From positions 1 through 32,459 of the forward strand of contig JAJDYG010000009.1 in the NCBI GenBank assembly GCA_022822855.1: a DNA stretch of 32,459 nucleotides. The letters are read 5' to 3'. Both the position numbers and the translations under genes were made by a program. This stretch comes from Dehalococcoidia bacterium (lineage in GTDB: Bacteria; Chloroflexota; Dehalococcoidia; Bin125). This document shows positions 1 through 8,548 of the stretch, one piece after another. Positions within the stretch are counted from its first letter, which is position 1. Each line of letters begins with the position of its first letter. The notes below the pieces were generated by a model. The model did not search any database, had not been told where the DNA came from, and saw only the letters and a list, made by a program, of their open reading frames with translations.

Positions 1-24
1 TCACGATGCAGGACGGCACGGAGA

Positions 25-39
25 CGGGGGCGACCCCCG
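25..39 (-). terminator. Short GC hairpin
   Basis: A perfect 6-bp inverted repeat, CGGGGG (25-30) and CCCCCG (34-39), with a CGA loop. It lies beyond the larger hairpin at 81-128, downstream of the minus-strand sulfatase operon. There is no T-run, so it may be a factor-assisted or back-up terminator, or only a chance GC palindrome. Confidence 0.25.
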
Positions 40-80
40 GCAAGCTTCTCAGGCACGGAGGGGGTTAACTCAACTCGGGG

Positions 81-128
81 TACCCGCCTTGGGTCCCCGG
101 CCCAACGGCCGGGGACGCAAGGCGGGTA
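81..128 (-). terminator. Long hairpin after the sulfatase operon
   Basis: TACCCGCCTTG (81-91) pairs with CAAGGCGGGTA (118-128), and TCCCCGGCC (94-102) pairs with GGCCGGGGA (107-115). This gives stems of 11 and 9 bp with a 2x2 internal loop and a CAAC apical loop. It sits 33 nt after the stop of the last minus-strand sulfatase. Its position suggests a transcription terminator or an mRNA 3'-end stabiliser. No U-tract follows on the minus strand, so it is not a textbook intrinsic terminator. Confidence 0.5.
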
Positions 129-160
129 GCGACTCACCAAAGCCGTCGCAGGCGAATCTA

Positions 161-2476
161 TCAGCCCGCCTCCGACGCTTCCTCAGTAGTCATTGCCCTC
201 GGCAGTTTGACCTTCGGCTCGATCTTCACATCAACGACGTGGATCGTTCCGGTGAACTCGAACGGGGCTGCGTAGCTGTCGGAGACGGGGGAGTAGTTGT
301 CAGCTCCGACATCGGCGCCGCCGCGCACTCCAATCCCGCTGATATCCGGAATCTCGACTTGGCCCGCGACTTCGCCGTCGATTGAGAGCGCGACCGTGCC
401 TCCGCCGCCCTCGTGCGAGGTCATCTTCGCCGACAGCCGCGACCGACCGATCGGCAGTTCCGAGTCAGAGCGACCGATGGTGTGGTTCTCGCGCGAGTTG
501 TAGTCGACGCAGAGCCGGTTGTCTTGCACGTAGATCGAGACGCCGCCGGCCATGCTTCCCGAGGCGTAGAGCACGCCTTGCTGATCGGCGCTGTCGCGCT
601 CGACCTCGGCGCTGATCTCCCAATCGCCAACATGCAGCACCGGCGCCACCCGACCGTGCAGGTGGGAGACGGGCGGGTAGTAGCGATAGTGCAAGCCCTC
701 GTGCGGTCCGCCGGGTTTCGGGCTCGGGAGGCCTAGCGTGGGGAGCCGGTCGTCGAGCGGGAGCACGTTGTAACGGCCGGCTTCGATCCACCAGCGGTCG
801 ATCATCTGCTGCAGACGCTGCGGCTCCTGTTCCGAGAGGTCGTGGAGCTCGGAGAAGTCCTCTTCCAGGTTGAACAGCTCCCACTGGTCGTCCTCGAACG
901 CCGTCCCGCGGAAGTGTCGCGTGACCGCCTTCCAGCCGTCCATCCAGATCGCGCGGTGCCCCCACATTTCGAAATACTGCACACCCTTGTTCGAGGCCGC
1001 GTCGGGGTCTGCGAAGGAGTAGGCCAGGCTCTTACCGTGTACCGGCATTTGCGCTCGCCCGTTTAGCATCCCGGGCGCGTCCTCACCCAGAACATCGAGC
1101 ACCGTCGGCACGAGATCGGTCACATGGTGGAACTGGTCGCGGACTTGACCCTGTGGGACCTGCTCCGGCCAGCGGACAATCAGCGGCACGCGGATGCCTC
1201 CGCCGTAGGCGTCGCTTTTGTACCAGCGCAGCGGCGTGTTGGCGACCTGCGCCCAACCCCAGGGAACATCGGTCCAGCTCCGCGCCGTGCCGACATCCTC
1301 CAACCGATCTTGCAGCGCTGCGATGCGGTCGTCATGGATGCCGCTCTGGTCGCCCATGGGAATGTTCAGCAGCCCCCCTTCGTTTGAGGAGATGCCGTGG
1401 CCGCCTTGCGCGAGGCTGAACATGCCCATCGGTCCACCCATGCCGGAAGCGCCGTTGTCTGAGGTCAGCAGCACGATCGTATTGTCGAGCTGTCCCGAGT
1501 CTTCCAGGTACTGGAACAGGCGGCCAAGCTGCGCGTCGGTGTGATCGAGGAACGCCCCGAACGCCTCGAACAGCCGCGCGGCCAGTCGCCTGGCGTCGTC
1601 GGAGAGGTCGTCCCAACGCTCGACCCCCGGGTTGCGAGCCGCCAACTCGGTGTCCGGCGGGATGATCCCGCTCGCGAGTTGACGCTCGTACCATTCCTGC
1701 CGCACTTCGTCCCAGCCGGCGTCGAAGCGCCCGCGGTACTTCTCGACATACTCCCGCGGAGACTGGTGCGGCTCGTGAACCGCGCCCAGCGCCAGATACG
1801 TGAAAAAGGGCTGTTCCGGCCGATGCGACTGCTTGTCCCGGATGAACTGGATTGCGTGGTCGACCAGATCCTCGGTGATGTGATAGCCCTCTTCGGGACG
1901 TTTCGGCGGAGTGATGTGATGGTTGTCCTCGGTCAGTTCGGGATAGAACTGATCGGTCGCGCCGGAGAGGAATCCGTAGTAACGATCGAAGCCGCGCTGC
2001 AGCGGCCAATGATCGAACGGACCCGCCGGACCGTTCTCCTCGGCCGGACTTAGATGCCACTTGCCGACCATGTAGGTCGCGTAGCCGCGCGGTCGGAGCA
2101 TCTCGGCCAGGGTCGCCGAGTGTTTCGAGACCGCCGAGCGCATGTTGGTGAACCCGGTGTCGTGAAAGCTGATCGTCCGCATGCCCACCGCGTGGTGATT
2201 GCGGCCCGTCAGCAGCGACGCGCGCGTCGGCGAACAAAGCGGCGTCACATGGAAGTTCGAGTAGCGCAATCCCTCGGCGGCCAACTTGTCGATGTTGGGC
2301 GTATCGATCGTCGAGCCGTAGCAGCCGAGATGGGCGAAGCCCATGTCGTCGAAGAGGATGATCAGGACGTTCGGCCGAGGGCCGTGCTCATGCTCCGGCA
2401 ACAGTTCCCACCACGGCTCCGACTCTTCAATCGTCAGGCCAATCTTCCCGCGAAACTCCTCGAACTGTTCTGACAT
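161..2476 (-). CDS. Type I sulfatase (arylsulfatase A-like), copy 1
   Basis: Predicted formylglycine-dependent sulfatase hydrolysing a sulfate ester; the substrate is unknown. Counting from an ATG two codons upstream (2482), the Asp-Asp metal ligands are at residues 45-46 (LFDDMGF) and the sulfatase signature CSPTR has its modifiable Cys at about 83, followed by ASLLTGRNHH. A later TSDNGASG segment supplies further active-site residues. The last 150 or so residues look like a beta-sandwich (GGVSIYVQDNRL region), as in large arylsulfatases. No signal peptide or membrane segment is visible, so the enzyme is probably cytoplasmic. I prefer the ATG at 2476 because MSEQFEEF aligns with the start of the neighbouring paralogue; 2482 is the alternative, and neither has a clear Shine-Dalgarno. 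Last gene of an operon with the second sulfatase and the bPH protein. No maturase (FGE) gene is in the window. Confidence 0.93.
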   Translation of the reverse strand: MSEQFEEFRGKIGLTIEESEPWWELLPEHEHGPRPNVLIILFDDMGFAHLGCYGSTIDTPNIDKLAAEGLRYSNFHVTPLCSPTRASLLTGRNHHAVGMRTISFHDTGFTNMRSAVSKHSATLAEMLRPRGYATYMVGKWHLSPAEENGPAGPFDHWPLQRGFDRYYGFLSGATDQFYPELTEDNHHITPPKRPEEGYHITEDLVDHAIQFIRDKQSHRPEQPFFTYLALGAVHEPHQSPREYVEKYRGRFDAGWDEVRQEWYERQLASGIIPPDTELAARNPGVERWDDLSDDARRLAARLFEAFGAFLDHTDAQLGRLFQYLEDSGQLDNTIVLLTSDNGASGMGGPMGMFSLAQGGHGISSNEGGLLNIPMGDQSGIHDDRIAALQDRLEDVGTARSWTDVPWGWAQVANTPLRWYKSDAYGGGIRVPLIVRWPEQVPQGQVRDQFHHVTDLVPTVLDVLGEDAPGMLNGRAQMPVHGKSLAYSFADPDAASNKGVQYFEMWGHRAIWMDGWKAVTRHFRGTAFEDDQWELFNLEEDFSELHDLSEQEPQRLQQMIDRWWIEAGRYNVLPLDDRLPTLGLPSPKPGGPHEGLHYRYYPPVSHLHGRVAPVLHVGDWEISAEVERDSADQQGVLYASGSMAGGVSIYVQDNRLCVDYNSRENHTIGRSDSELPIGRSRLSAKMTSHEGGGGTVALSIDGEVAGQVEIPDISGIGVRGGADVGADNYSPVSDSYAAPFEFTGTIHVVDVKIEPKVKLPRAMTTEEASEAG

Positions 2477-2527
2477 GACCATCGCCGATCTGCTGCTGCC
2501 AAATTGGAATGCAAGATAGGCGATACC

Positions 2528-4846
2528 TCAGCTCGCTTCGCTCGCCTCCTCCGGCGTTGGCGCTCTGGGCACCTGGCCCCTTGGCGTGATCTGCACATCC
2601 ACAACATGGAGCGTGCCCGAGAACTCGAACGGCGCCTCATAGCTCGTGGTCACCGGCGAGTAGTGATCAGCGCCGACATCTGCGCCGCCGCGCACAGCGA
2701 TTCCGCGCAGCGTCGGAATCTCGATCTTTCCGACCGTCTCGCCGTCCACCGACAGCGTCACCACGCCGCTGCCGCCGTCGCCCGATGTCAGTTTGGCGGC
2801 GAGCGTTGCCTCCCCCGTCGGCAATTCGACCTCGGCCCGGCCCACGGTCACGTCCTCGCGCGCGTTGTAATCGAGGCAGAGCCGGTTGTTCTGGACGTAC
2901 ATCGACACGCCGCCGGCCATGCTGCCGTGCGCGAACAGGACTCCCTCGTCATCGGCGCTGTCACGTTCGATCTCCGCCGTGATCGCCCAGTCGCCCACGA
3001 ACAGCGTCGGTGAGACGCGGCCGTGCAGGTGAGCCGTCGGCGGATAGTAGCGATAGTGGAATTCGTGATGCGGACTGCCCAACCGATTGCTCGGTGCGCC
3101 CATGCCGAGCATCCGATCGTCTAGCGGCAGCACGTTGTAACGTCCGGCTTCGACCCACCAGCGGTCGATCATCCGCTGTAGCCGCTCCGGCTCCTGCTCG
3201 GCGAGGTCGTTGATCTCGGAGAAGTCCTCCTCCAGGTTGAACAACGCCCAGTCGTCGTCCTCGAATGGCACGCCGCGGAAATGCCGGGTGACGGCCTTCC
3301 AGCCGTCCATCCAGAGCGCGCGATGGCCCCACATCTCGAAGTACTGGACGCCCTTGTTGGATGCCGATTCGGCATCGTCAAAGCTGTAGGCCATGCTCTT
3401 GCCGTGAATCGGCATCTGGGCCAGGCCCTTGTAAGAGCCGGGGGCCGTTTCGCCAAGCAACTCGAGGACCGTGGGAACGACGTCGGTCACGTGGTGGAAC
3501 TGATCGCGTATCTGTCCCTGGGGCACGCGATCGGGATAGCGCACGATCATCGGCACCCGGACTCCGCCGCCGTAGGCGTCGCTCTTGTACCAGCGCAGCG
3601 GAGTGTTGGCGGCCTGAGCCCAGCCCCAGGGCACATCAGTCCAGCTTCGCGGGCCGCCAATGTCTTCCAGCCGCGCCTGCATCGCTTCCAGCAGCCTGTC
3701 GTCCATCGACCCCTGTCCGCGCAACGGATTCTGCAGGACTCTGCCTTCGTTGTCCGAGATACCGAGACCGCCCGCGGCAGGATTGAGCAGCCCGCGCGGA
3801 CCGCCCATGCCCGACGCGCCGTTGTCCGAGGTCAGCATGATGATCGTGTTGTCGAGCTGCCCGGACTGTTCCAGGTGATCGATCACCCGGCCGAGCTGCG
3901 CGTCGGTGTGATCGAGGAATCCGGCGAACGCTTCGAAGAGTCGGGCCGCAAAGCGCTGCTCGTTCTCCGACAGATCATCCCACTTCTCCACGCCCGGATT
4001 GCGCGCCGCCAACTCGGTCTCGGGAGGGATGATGCCGCTGGCGAGCTGTCGTTCGTACCACTCCTGCCGCACCTCGTCCCAGCCCGCGTCGAAGCGGCCG
4101 CGGTACTTGCTCACATAATCGCGAGGCGCCTGGTGAGGCTCATGCACCGCTCCCAGGGCGAAGTACATGAAGAACGGCTGATCGGGCCGATGCGATTGCT
4201 TGTCCCGCAGGACCGAGATCGCGTGATCGGACAGATCCTCGGTGACGTGATAGCCCTCTTCCGGCTTCCCGGGCGGCAGGATGTGATGGTTGTCGTGGGT
4301 CAGTTCGGGATAGAACTGGTCGGTCGCGCCCGAGAGGAAGCCGTAGTAGCGGTCGAAGCCTCGTTGCAGCGGCCAGTGGTCGTAGGGCCCCGCCGGACCA
4401 TTGGACTCGGCCGGACTCAGGTGCCACTTACCGATCATGTAGGTGGCGTAGCCGCTCGCCTGCAACATCTCTGCAAGATTGGCCGAGTGCTTCGAAACCG
4501 ACGCTCGCATGTTGGTGAAGCCGGTGTCGTGGAAGTTGGAGATCGTCCGCATCCCCACCGCGTGATGGTTGCGGCCGGTCATCAATGAAGCCCGGGTCGG
4601 CGAACAGAGCGGCGTCACATGAAAGTTCGAATAGCGCAGACCCTCGTCCGCCAGCCGGTTGATGTTGGGCGTATCGATCGTCGAGCCGTAGCAGTTCAGG
4701 TGAGCGAAGCCCATGTCATCAAAGAGGATGATCAGGACATTCGGCCGCGGTCCGTGTTCATGCTCTGGCAACGGCTGCCACCACGGCTCGGACTCGTCGA
4801 TCGTCAGGCCGACTTCTCCGCGAAAATCCTCAAACTGATCAGACAC
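2528..4846 (-). CDS. Type I sulfatase (arylsulfatase A-like), copy 2
   Basis: Paralogue of the adjacent sulfatase, 772 aa versus 771, alignable over the full length with very few gaps. It has the Asp-Asp pair at 43-44, CSPTR with Cys at 81, and the same C-terminal beta-sandwich. The open frame continues far upstream, but that extension runs antisense or out of frame over the bPH gene. The start is a GTG at 4846: it follows AGGGGA with 5-nt spacing, and the protein then begins (V)SDQFEDF, matching copy 1. No export signal is seen, so a cytoplasmic location is inferred. It lies 38 nt after the bPH gene, and copy 1 starts about 50 nt after its stop. Differences from copy 1 are spread over the loop between the metal-binding half and the C-terminal domain (about residues 360-400), where substrate choice could differ. 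Confidence 0.93.
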   Translation of the reverse strand: MSDQFEDFRGEVGLTIDESEPWWQPLPEHEHGPRPNVLIILFDDMGFAHLNCYGSTIDTPNINRLADEGLRYSNFHVTPLCSPTRASLMTGRNHHAVGMRTISNFHDTGFTNMRASVSKHSANLAEMLQASGYATYMIGKWHLSPAESNGPAGPYDHWPLQRGFDRYYGFLSGATDQFYPELTHDNHHILPPGKPEEGYHVTEDLSDHAISVLRDKQSHRPDQPFFMYFALGAVHEPHQAPRDYVSKYRGRFDAGWDEVRQEWYERQLASGIIPPETELAARNPGVEKWDDLSENEQRFAARLFEAFAGFLDHTDAQLGRVIDHLEQSGQLDNTIIMLTSDNGASGMGGPRGLLNPAAGGLGISDNEGRVLQNPLRGQGSMDDRLLEAMQARLEDIGGPRSWTDVPWGWAQAANTPLRWYKSDAYGGGVRVPMIVRYPDRVPQGQIRDQFHHVTDVVPTVLELLGETAPGSYKGLAQMPIHGKSMAYSFDDAESASNKGVQYFEMWGHRALWMDGWKAVTRHFRGVPFEDDDWALFNLEEDFSEINDLAEQEPERLQRMIDRWWVEAGRYNVLPLDDRMLGMGAPSNRLGSPHHEFHYRYYPPTAHLHGRVSPTLFVGDWAITAEIERDSADDEGVLFAHGSMAGGVSMYVQNNRLCLDYNAREDVTVGRAEVELPTGEATLAAKLTSGDGGSGVVTLSVDGETVGKIEIPTLRGIAVRGGADVGADHYSPVTTSYEAPFEFSGTLHVVDVQITPRGQVPRAPTPEEASEAS

Positions 4847-4884
4847 GGTTGTCCCCTGTTCCTTGCTGCTCTCCCAGCAGACTC

Positions 4885-5415
4885 CTAGGTCTTTGAATCG
4901 ATGCTCCTGAGCAGGTCGCGGATTTCGACGAGCAGATCGTTCTCGCTCGCTGCAGCCGTTGAGGTCGGGCTCGAGCTCCCGCCCTCCTGGAGGATCTCTC
5001 GCTGACGCAGCACAGCGTCGCGAAATCCCGCCGCGTCGACTACGCCGATCAGGTTGCCCTCCGCCCCGGTCGCGCCGGACTGCCCGGCCGTCTCCACCTT
5101 CAGACCCTGGATCCCGCTGAAGCGCATCAGCGGATCGTCGTGCAAGCGCACGTCGGTAATCCGGTCGAGCGGAATCGTGCTGTCGCTGCGGAAGTAGACG
5201 CCTCGGGTCAGTTCCAGCGAGGTCGGCGTCAGGCGCGCGCTGAACCGGTCGTAGGCCCTGGGCAGATAGGAGACGCTCCAGATCAGCCAGAACGGGATCA
5301 GCGGAACGCCGACCAGCGTGACCAGGAGCAGCAGACTGACAGCCAGCCGTCCGTACCCCATCACTCGGCGATCGAACTCTGCGGCCAGCAGTTCTTCGTC
5401 GCGGGAAGAGGTCAT
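4885..5415 (-). CDS. bPH2 (DUF304/YdbS-like) PH-domain membrane protein
   Basis: 176-aa protein with a cytoplasmic N-terminus, a hydrophobic region at about residues 23-55 (probably a two-helix hairpin), then a bacterial PH-like domain. The recognisable segment is LELTRGVYFRSDSTIPLDRI followed by ITDVRLHDDPLMRFSGIQGL and an ETAGQSG turn, typical of the family. A Ser/Thr/Ala linker leads to a short C-terminal helix (LLVEIRDLLRSI). The function of these domains is poorly known; they are usually membrane-associated. The start is the ATG at 5415, which has a strong GGAGGG Shine-Dalgarno about 6 nt upstream. A much longer open frame in this register continues upstream antisense to the monooxygenase gene and is not credible. 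First gene of the sulfatase operon. Confidence 0.85.
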   Translation of the reverse strand: MTSSRDEELLAAEFDRRVMGYGRLAVSLLLLVTLVGVPLIPFWLIWSVSYLPRAYDRFSARLTPTSLELTRGVYFRSDSTIPLDRITDVRLHDDPLMRFSGIQGLKVETAGQSGATGAEGNLIGVVDAAGFRDAVLRQREILQEGGSSSPTSTAAASENDLLVEIRDLLRSIDSKT

Positions 5416-5635
5416 GTTGTCCCTCCGATAGCCAGCCCCGTGCTCGCTGCAACCATAAGTGAACCGATACACAGACAGGCCGGAGTCGGTCCGCATCGAC
5501 GCCGCGTTCTTCCCGCTGGAACCAACCTCCGCTATGGTGGAACGTATGAACGATGTAGCCCAACAAGACGTGGCTCTAGTCCGACGCCCGGCGTTGCCTA
5601 CTTCGGCTGCCAGCATGCCTGAACGGAATCGGCGA

Positions 5636-5660
5636 CGCCGAACCCCGTCCCGGTTCGGCG
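5636..5660. repeat. 9-bp inverted repeat beside the decamer element
   Basis: CGCCGAACC (5636-5644) and GGTTCGGCG (5652-5660) form a perfect 9-bp stem with a 7-nt loop. It lies directly 5' of the phased CCGAAC blocks and contains the same CCGAAC word, so it may belong to the same regulatory element. Confidence 0.5.
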
Positions 5661-5664
5661 GCAT

Positions 5665-5845
5665 CCGAACAGAGCCGAACAGGCCCGAACACATCAACGC
5701 TGAAAGAACCTGGAAAAACCTGAAAAAAGCTGAAAGCCCTGAACCCATGATCTCCAGTGTTTTACTGGAGATCGTGGTCTCAAGGCCCTCCAGAAAAAAG
5801 AATTGCTGAAAACCTGAAACTCCACCCGGTTCGGCAGAGTCGACC
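5665..5845 (+). repeat. Decamer-phased intergenic element, copy A
   Basis: Within the 498-bp divergent gap (5416-5913), where I see no convincing gene. CCGAAC occurs at 5665, 5675 and 5685, exactly 10 bp apart. TGAAA or TGGAA words then start at 5701, 5711, 5721 and 5731, again on a 10-bp period. The core GATCTCC is at 5749, 84 bp after the first CCGAAC. The three copies at 24316-24928 have the same order and the same 83-bp spacing. The core here is part of a perfect palindrome. The monooxygenase start codon is 159 bp beyond the core. The role is unknown; candidates are an operator array, a structured leader RNA or a curved-DNA site. Confidence 0.7.
5749..5773. repeat. Perfect 10-bp hairpin in the element core
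   Basis: GATCTCCAGT (5749-5758) and ACTGGAGATC (5764-5773) are perfect inverted repeats around a GTTTT loop. The inner CTGGAG (5765-5770) could instead pair with CTCCAG at 5788-5793, which is followed by AAAAAAG. Two mutually exclusive stems are therefore possible, as in attenuators. No U-tract follows on the plus strand. Confidence 0.6.
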
Positions 5846-5913
5846 GCCCCGCGCCGGAACCGTCGGTCCGATACTGACAGCCGGCGCGCACGCGCCCTAG
5901 AGGACAACGCGAG

Positions 5914-6843
5914 ATGGAATTCGGAATCCACCTGGTCCAGCAGAACGTCTCGATCGGCGAGTGCCGCGAATTGTGGCGCTGGGCCGACACCGCCGGGTTT
6001 ACCTGGGTCGATGTCTCCGACCATTTCTACGAATCTCCGATGACGGAGAAGCGCGGGCCCTATCTCGAGTGTCTGGCCAGCCTCGCGGCGCTCGCCGTCG
6101 ATACCGAGCACGTTCGGATCGGCACCTGCGTGCTCGCTATGGACTACCGTCATCCCGCCGTGCTCGCCAATGCGCTGGCCACGATCGATCACCTCTCCGA
6201 CGGACGGCTCGACGCCGGACTGGGCGCGGGTTGGAATGTCCAGGAGTACTCGGCCTACGGCATTCCCTTCGACCGCATCGGCAAGCGACTCGATCGCCTG
6301 GAAGAGGGCATCCATGTGCTCCGAGCCCTCTGGGAACAGCCCGAGGCGAACTACTCGGGTGAGTTTTTCCAGCTCACCGACGCTCTGTGCGAGCCGAAGC
6401 CGCTCCAGCGGCGTGTGCCAATCTGGATCGGAGGCGTCGGCGAGCGCCGCACGCTGCAGCTCGTCGCCCGCTACGCCGACGGCTGGAACGCTCCCTACTT
6501 GAACGTGGAGGACTGGCAACGATTGTCCGGCGTGCTCGACGAATGGTGCGAGCGCGTCGACCGCGATCCCTCCGAGATCCAGCGCGACGTCAATCTCTCG
6601 TTCCACCTGGCAGCCACAGACGCACACCGAGCGCGAGCCCAAGCGCACTTCGACGAGGTCTTTGGCGCCTCGGGCGACGCCTTCCGCCAGCGCGGAGCCA
6701 TCCTTGGTACGCCGACCGACGCAATCGAGATCCTCGCCCCCTACGCCGAAGCCGGCGTCGACCGGGTCAACATCACGCTCCGCCCGCCCTGGGACTGGGA
6801 CGCCCTCCGCGCCTTCAGCGAACAAGTCATCGGCGTCGTGTGA
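5914..6843 (+). CDS. LLM-class flavin/F420-dependent oxidoreductase
   Basis: 309-aa TIM-barrel protein of the bacterial luciferase-like monooxygenase superfamily. Hallmarks are the start MEFGIHLV, the segment RIGTCVLAMDYRHPAVLAN at about 70-88, LSDGRLDAGLGAGWNVQEY at about 92-110, and the IPIWIGG-like strand (VPIWIGGVGERR) in the C-terminal half. Members use FMNH2 or F420; which one is used here, and the substrate, cannot be read from the sequence. Several sequence features fit the F420-dependent style. Upstream, a GAGGA lies about 9 nt before the ATG. The lipoprotein gene starts 4 nt after its stop, so the two are probably co-transcribed. The decamer-phased element lies in its 5' region. Confidence 0.88.
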   Translation: MEFGIHLVQQNVSIGECRELWRWADTAGFTWVDVSDHFYESPMTEKRGPYLECLASLAALAVDTEHVRIGTCVLAMDYRHPAVLANALATIDHLSDGRLDAGLGAGWNVQEYSAYGIPFDRIGKRLDRLEEGIHVLRALWEQPEANYSGEFFQLTDALCEPKPLQRRVPIWIGGVGERRTLQLVARYADGWNAPYLNVEDWQRLSGVLDEWCERVDRDPSEIQRDVNLSFHLAATDAHRARAQAHFDEVFGASGDAFRQRGAILGTPTDAIEILAPYAEAGVDRVNITLRPPWDWDALRAFSEQVIGVV

Positions 6844-6847
6844 GTCA

Positions 6848-8548
6848 ATGCGCGAACTCGGCGTCCTGCTCGTCCTGCTGATCGCGGTGTCCTGCATCGC
6901 CTGCGTCGATCAGATCCCCTCGTCGCTTCCGTCCGCCCCGAGCTCCGACGGGACTCCCTCATCTTCCCCATCTGCCCCAAGCGCCAATGAAGCTCCTTCG
7001 TCGCAACCGGCCGCCGTCCAACCCGAACCTCAGCAAGCTCAACCTGAGCAGCCTCAAGCCGAGCAGCCGGTGGCCGAGGAACCCGACGATCCTGATCGAA
7101 GAGCGAGCACCTACAGCTATCGCGACGTCCGCCAGTTCGCCGACGACATGCTTGAAGTCCTGGCCCGGGAGCGCATCTGGTGCGACGAGCAGCCGGAGGT
7201 CGCCGAACTTCGCGCGATGCTCGACGAGCACGAAGCCGAAGACATCTGGCGCAGCTTGCTGATTCCTGCCGATGGCGAAGATCTTCGAGCCGTCGAGATC
7301 ATCGCCGAGGCGACCGCCGAAGCCCGCGGCATCCCGTTGCAGAACCTGCCCCCGGTCTACCTGATCAGCCGGACCAGTCTGCGCCGCTACGCCTGTCTCT
7401 ATGAGGAGGTCTGGGAGGACCCGACCGGCGAGGAAGAGGACTGGACCGTGGGTCGTCCGGCCAGTCGGCTAGCCGTGCTGCTCGGACAGGAGGTCGAAGA
7501 CTACGGAGACCTGGAGCAGAGCTGGCTCAGCGCCACTCTCTTCTGGGGCTGGTACGGCGAGATTGAAGATGCGCACCAGTTGGAACCAGGCGAGGACGGA
7601 GTTGGTGAAGTCGTGATCGTCTCAAGGCCGCCAATGCCCGCCGCCTTTGTCGGTGTGATTTCGCACGAGCTGGTCCACTTCCTCCAGGATCAATGGACCG
7701 GCTGGCGCCTGCATGACTGGTACCGCGACGCTGAGACCACCGACGAACTGGAGGCCCTCCGCTGGGTCGTCGAAGGGGACGCCACCCTCAACGAGCTATA
7801 TGGAGACACATCGCCGTTGCTGGAACTGCTCGCCGGCATCCCGTGGGGACCTGAATCGAACTCCGAGTACGACCTCTGGTATCGCGCCCATGAAGCGCTA
7901 ATCCCCCAGGATGCTGCCAATCTCTTCGCCGCCTACGACCAGGGCAGCAGCGTCCTCGCCAGGCTGCGCGCGGAGAGTGGACAGGAGGCCATTGACGCCC
8001 TGCTACTCGATCCGCCTGAGTCCACTGAACAATTGATTCATCCGCAGAAGTTGACCAGCGACGAACAGCCAATCGCTCTCGCCGATCTCGAGCGGCTGCA
8101 AGCGGAGCTCTTCCCCGACACCCACTGGGACGAGCCAATCGTTGATCGCATGGGCGAGCACTGGCTCCATTCGTTAATCCTGTCCACCACCAGATTCACA
8201 ACCCTGGCCCGGAGCGTTTCCGCCGGCTGGGGCTCAGACCAGATGGCCCTGTGGGAGTCTCAGGACGGTCTGGCGGAGGTGGTGACCTGGCAGATCGTGT
8301 TCGATCACGTGGGACACCATCGCGAAGGCGTCAACGGGCTGCGAACCTGGTTGTACCTCCACGCGGATGAAGAAGCGCTGGCCGACCCGGACGATCCGTT
8401 CAGCCTGTACCGCTGGGATGGCCCGACCGGCGCCGTTCGTCTGGTCATCGAGCCTCATGCGCTCTGGCTCGTGGCCGCCAATGGTCCGGCGCTCGCCGAC
8501 GAAGTTGCCGGAGGAATCCTGAACCGAACTTGGACCAACTACTGGTGA
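6848..8548 (+). CDS. Predicted lipoprotein with HExxH zinc-protease motif
   Basis: 566-aa exported protein. The N-terminus MRELGVLLVLLIAVSCIAC is a lipoprotein-type signal with the acylated Cys probably at 16 or 19. It is followed by a roughly 60-residue Ser/Pro then Gln/Glu/Pro-rich tether. The globular part contains HELVH at 273-277 followed by FLQDQW, and EGDAT with Glu309, the expected third zinc ligand of a gluzincin-like peptidase. I recognise the HExxH-FLQDQ ... EGDAT pattern from uncharacterised Chloroflexota proteins, but no substrate is known. The ATG at 6848 is chosen because the signal peptide begins there; the frame stays open upstream inside the monooxygenase gene. Its TGA (8546-8548) directly abuts the stop of the opposite-strand gene. 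Confidence 0.8.
   Translation: MRELGVLLVLLIAVSCIACVDQIPSSLPSAPSSDGTPSSSPSAPSANEAPSSQPAAVQPEPQQAQPEQPQAEQPVAEEPDDPDRRASTYSYRDVRQFADDMLEVLARERIWCDEQPEVAELRAMLDEHEAEDIWRSLLIPADGEDLRAVEIIAEATAEARGIPLQNLPPVYLISRTSLRRYACLYEEVWEDPTGEEEDWTVGRPASRLAVLLGQEVEDYGDLEQSWLSATLFWGWYGEIEDAHQLEPGEDGVGEVVIVSRPPMPAAFVGVISHELVHFLQDQWTGWRLHDWYRDAETTDELEALRWVVEGDATLNELYGDTSPLLELLAGIPWGPESNSEYDLWYRAHEALIPQDAANLFAAYDQGSSVLARLRAESGQEAIDALLLDPPESTEQLIHPQKLTSDEQPIALADLERLQAELFPDTHWDEPIVDRMGEHWLHSLILSTTRFTTLARSVSAGWGSDQMALWESQDGLAEVVTWQIVFDHVGHHREGVNGLRTWLYLHADEEALADPDDPFSLYRWDGPTGAVRLVIEPHALWLVAANGPALADEVAGGILNRTWTNYW

Noticed and set aside
4847..5566. N-terminal extension of the second sulfatase by about 240 codons
   Set aside because: It covers the bPH gene on the same strand in another frame. 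The GTG at 4846 has a Shine-Dalgarno and aligns with the paralogue start.
5459..5809. Possible 116-aa plus-strand gene in the 5.4-5.9 kb gap
   Set aside because: Arg-rich without known motifs, and it would consist largely of the decamer-repeat element. No ribosome site.
5416..6897. Extension of the bPH frame upstream, antisense to the monooxygenase
   Set aside because: The sequence before the ATG at 5415 has no family resemblance, and the strong GGAGGG marks the real start.
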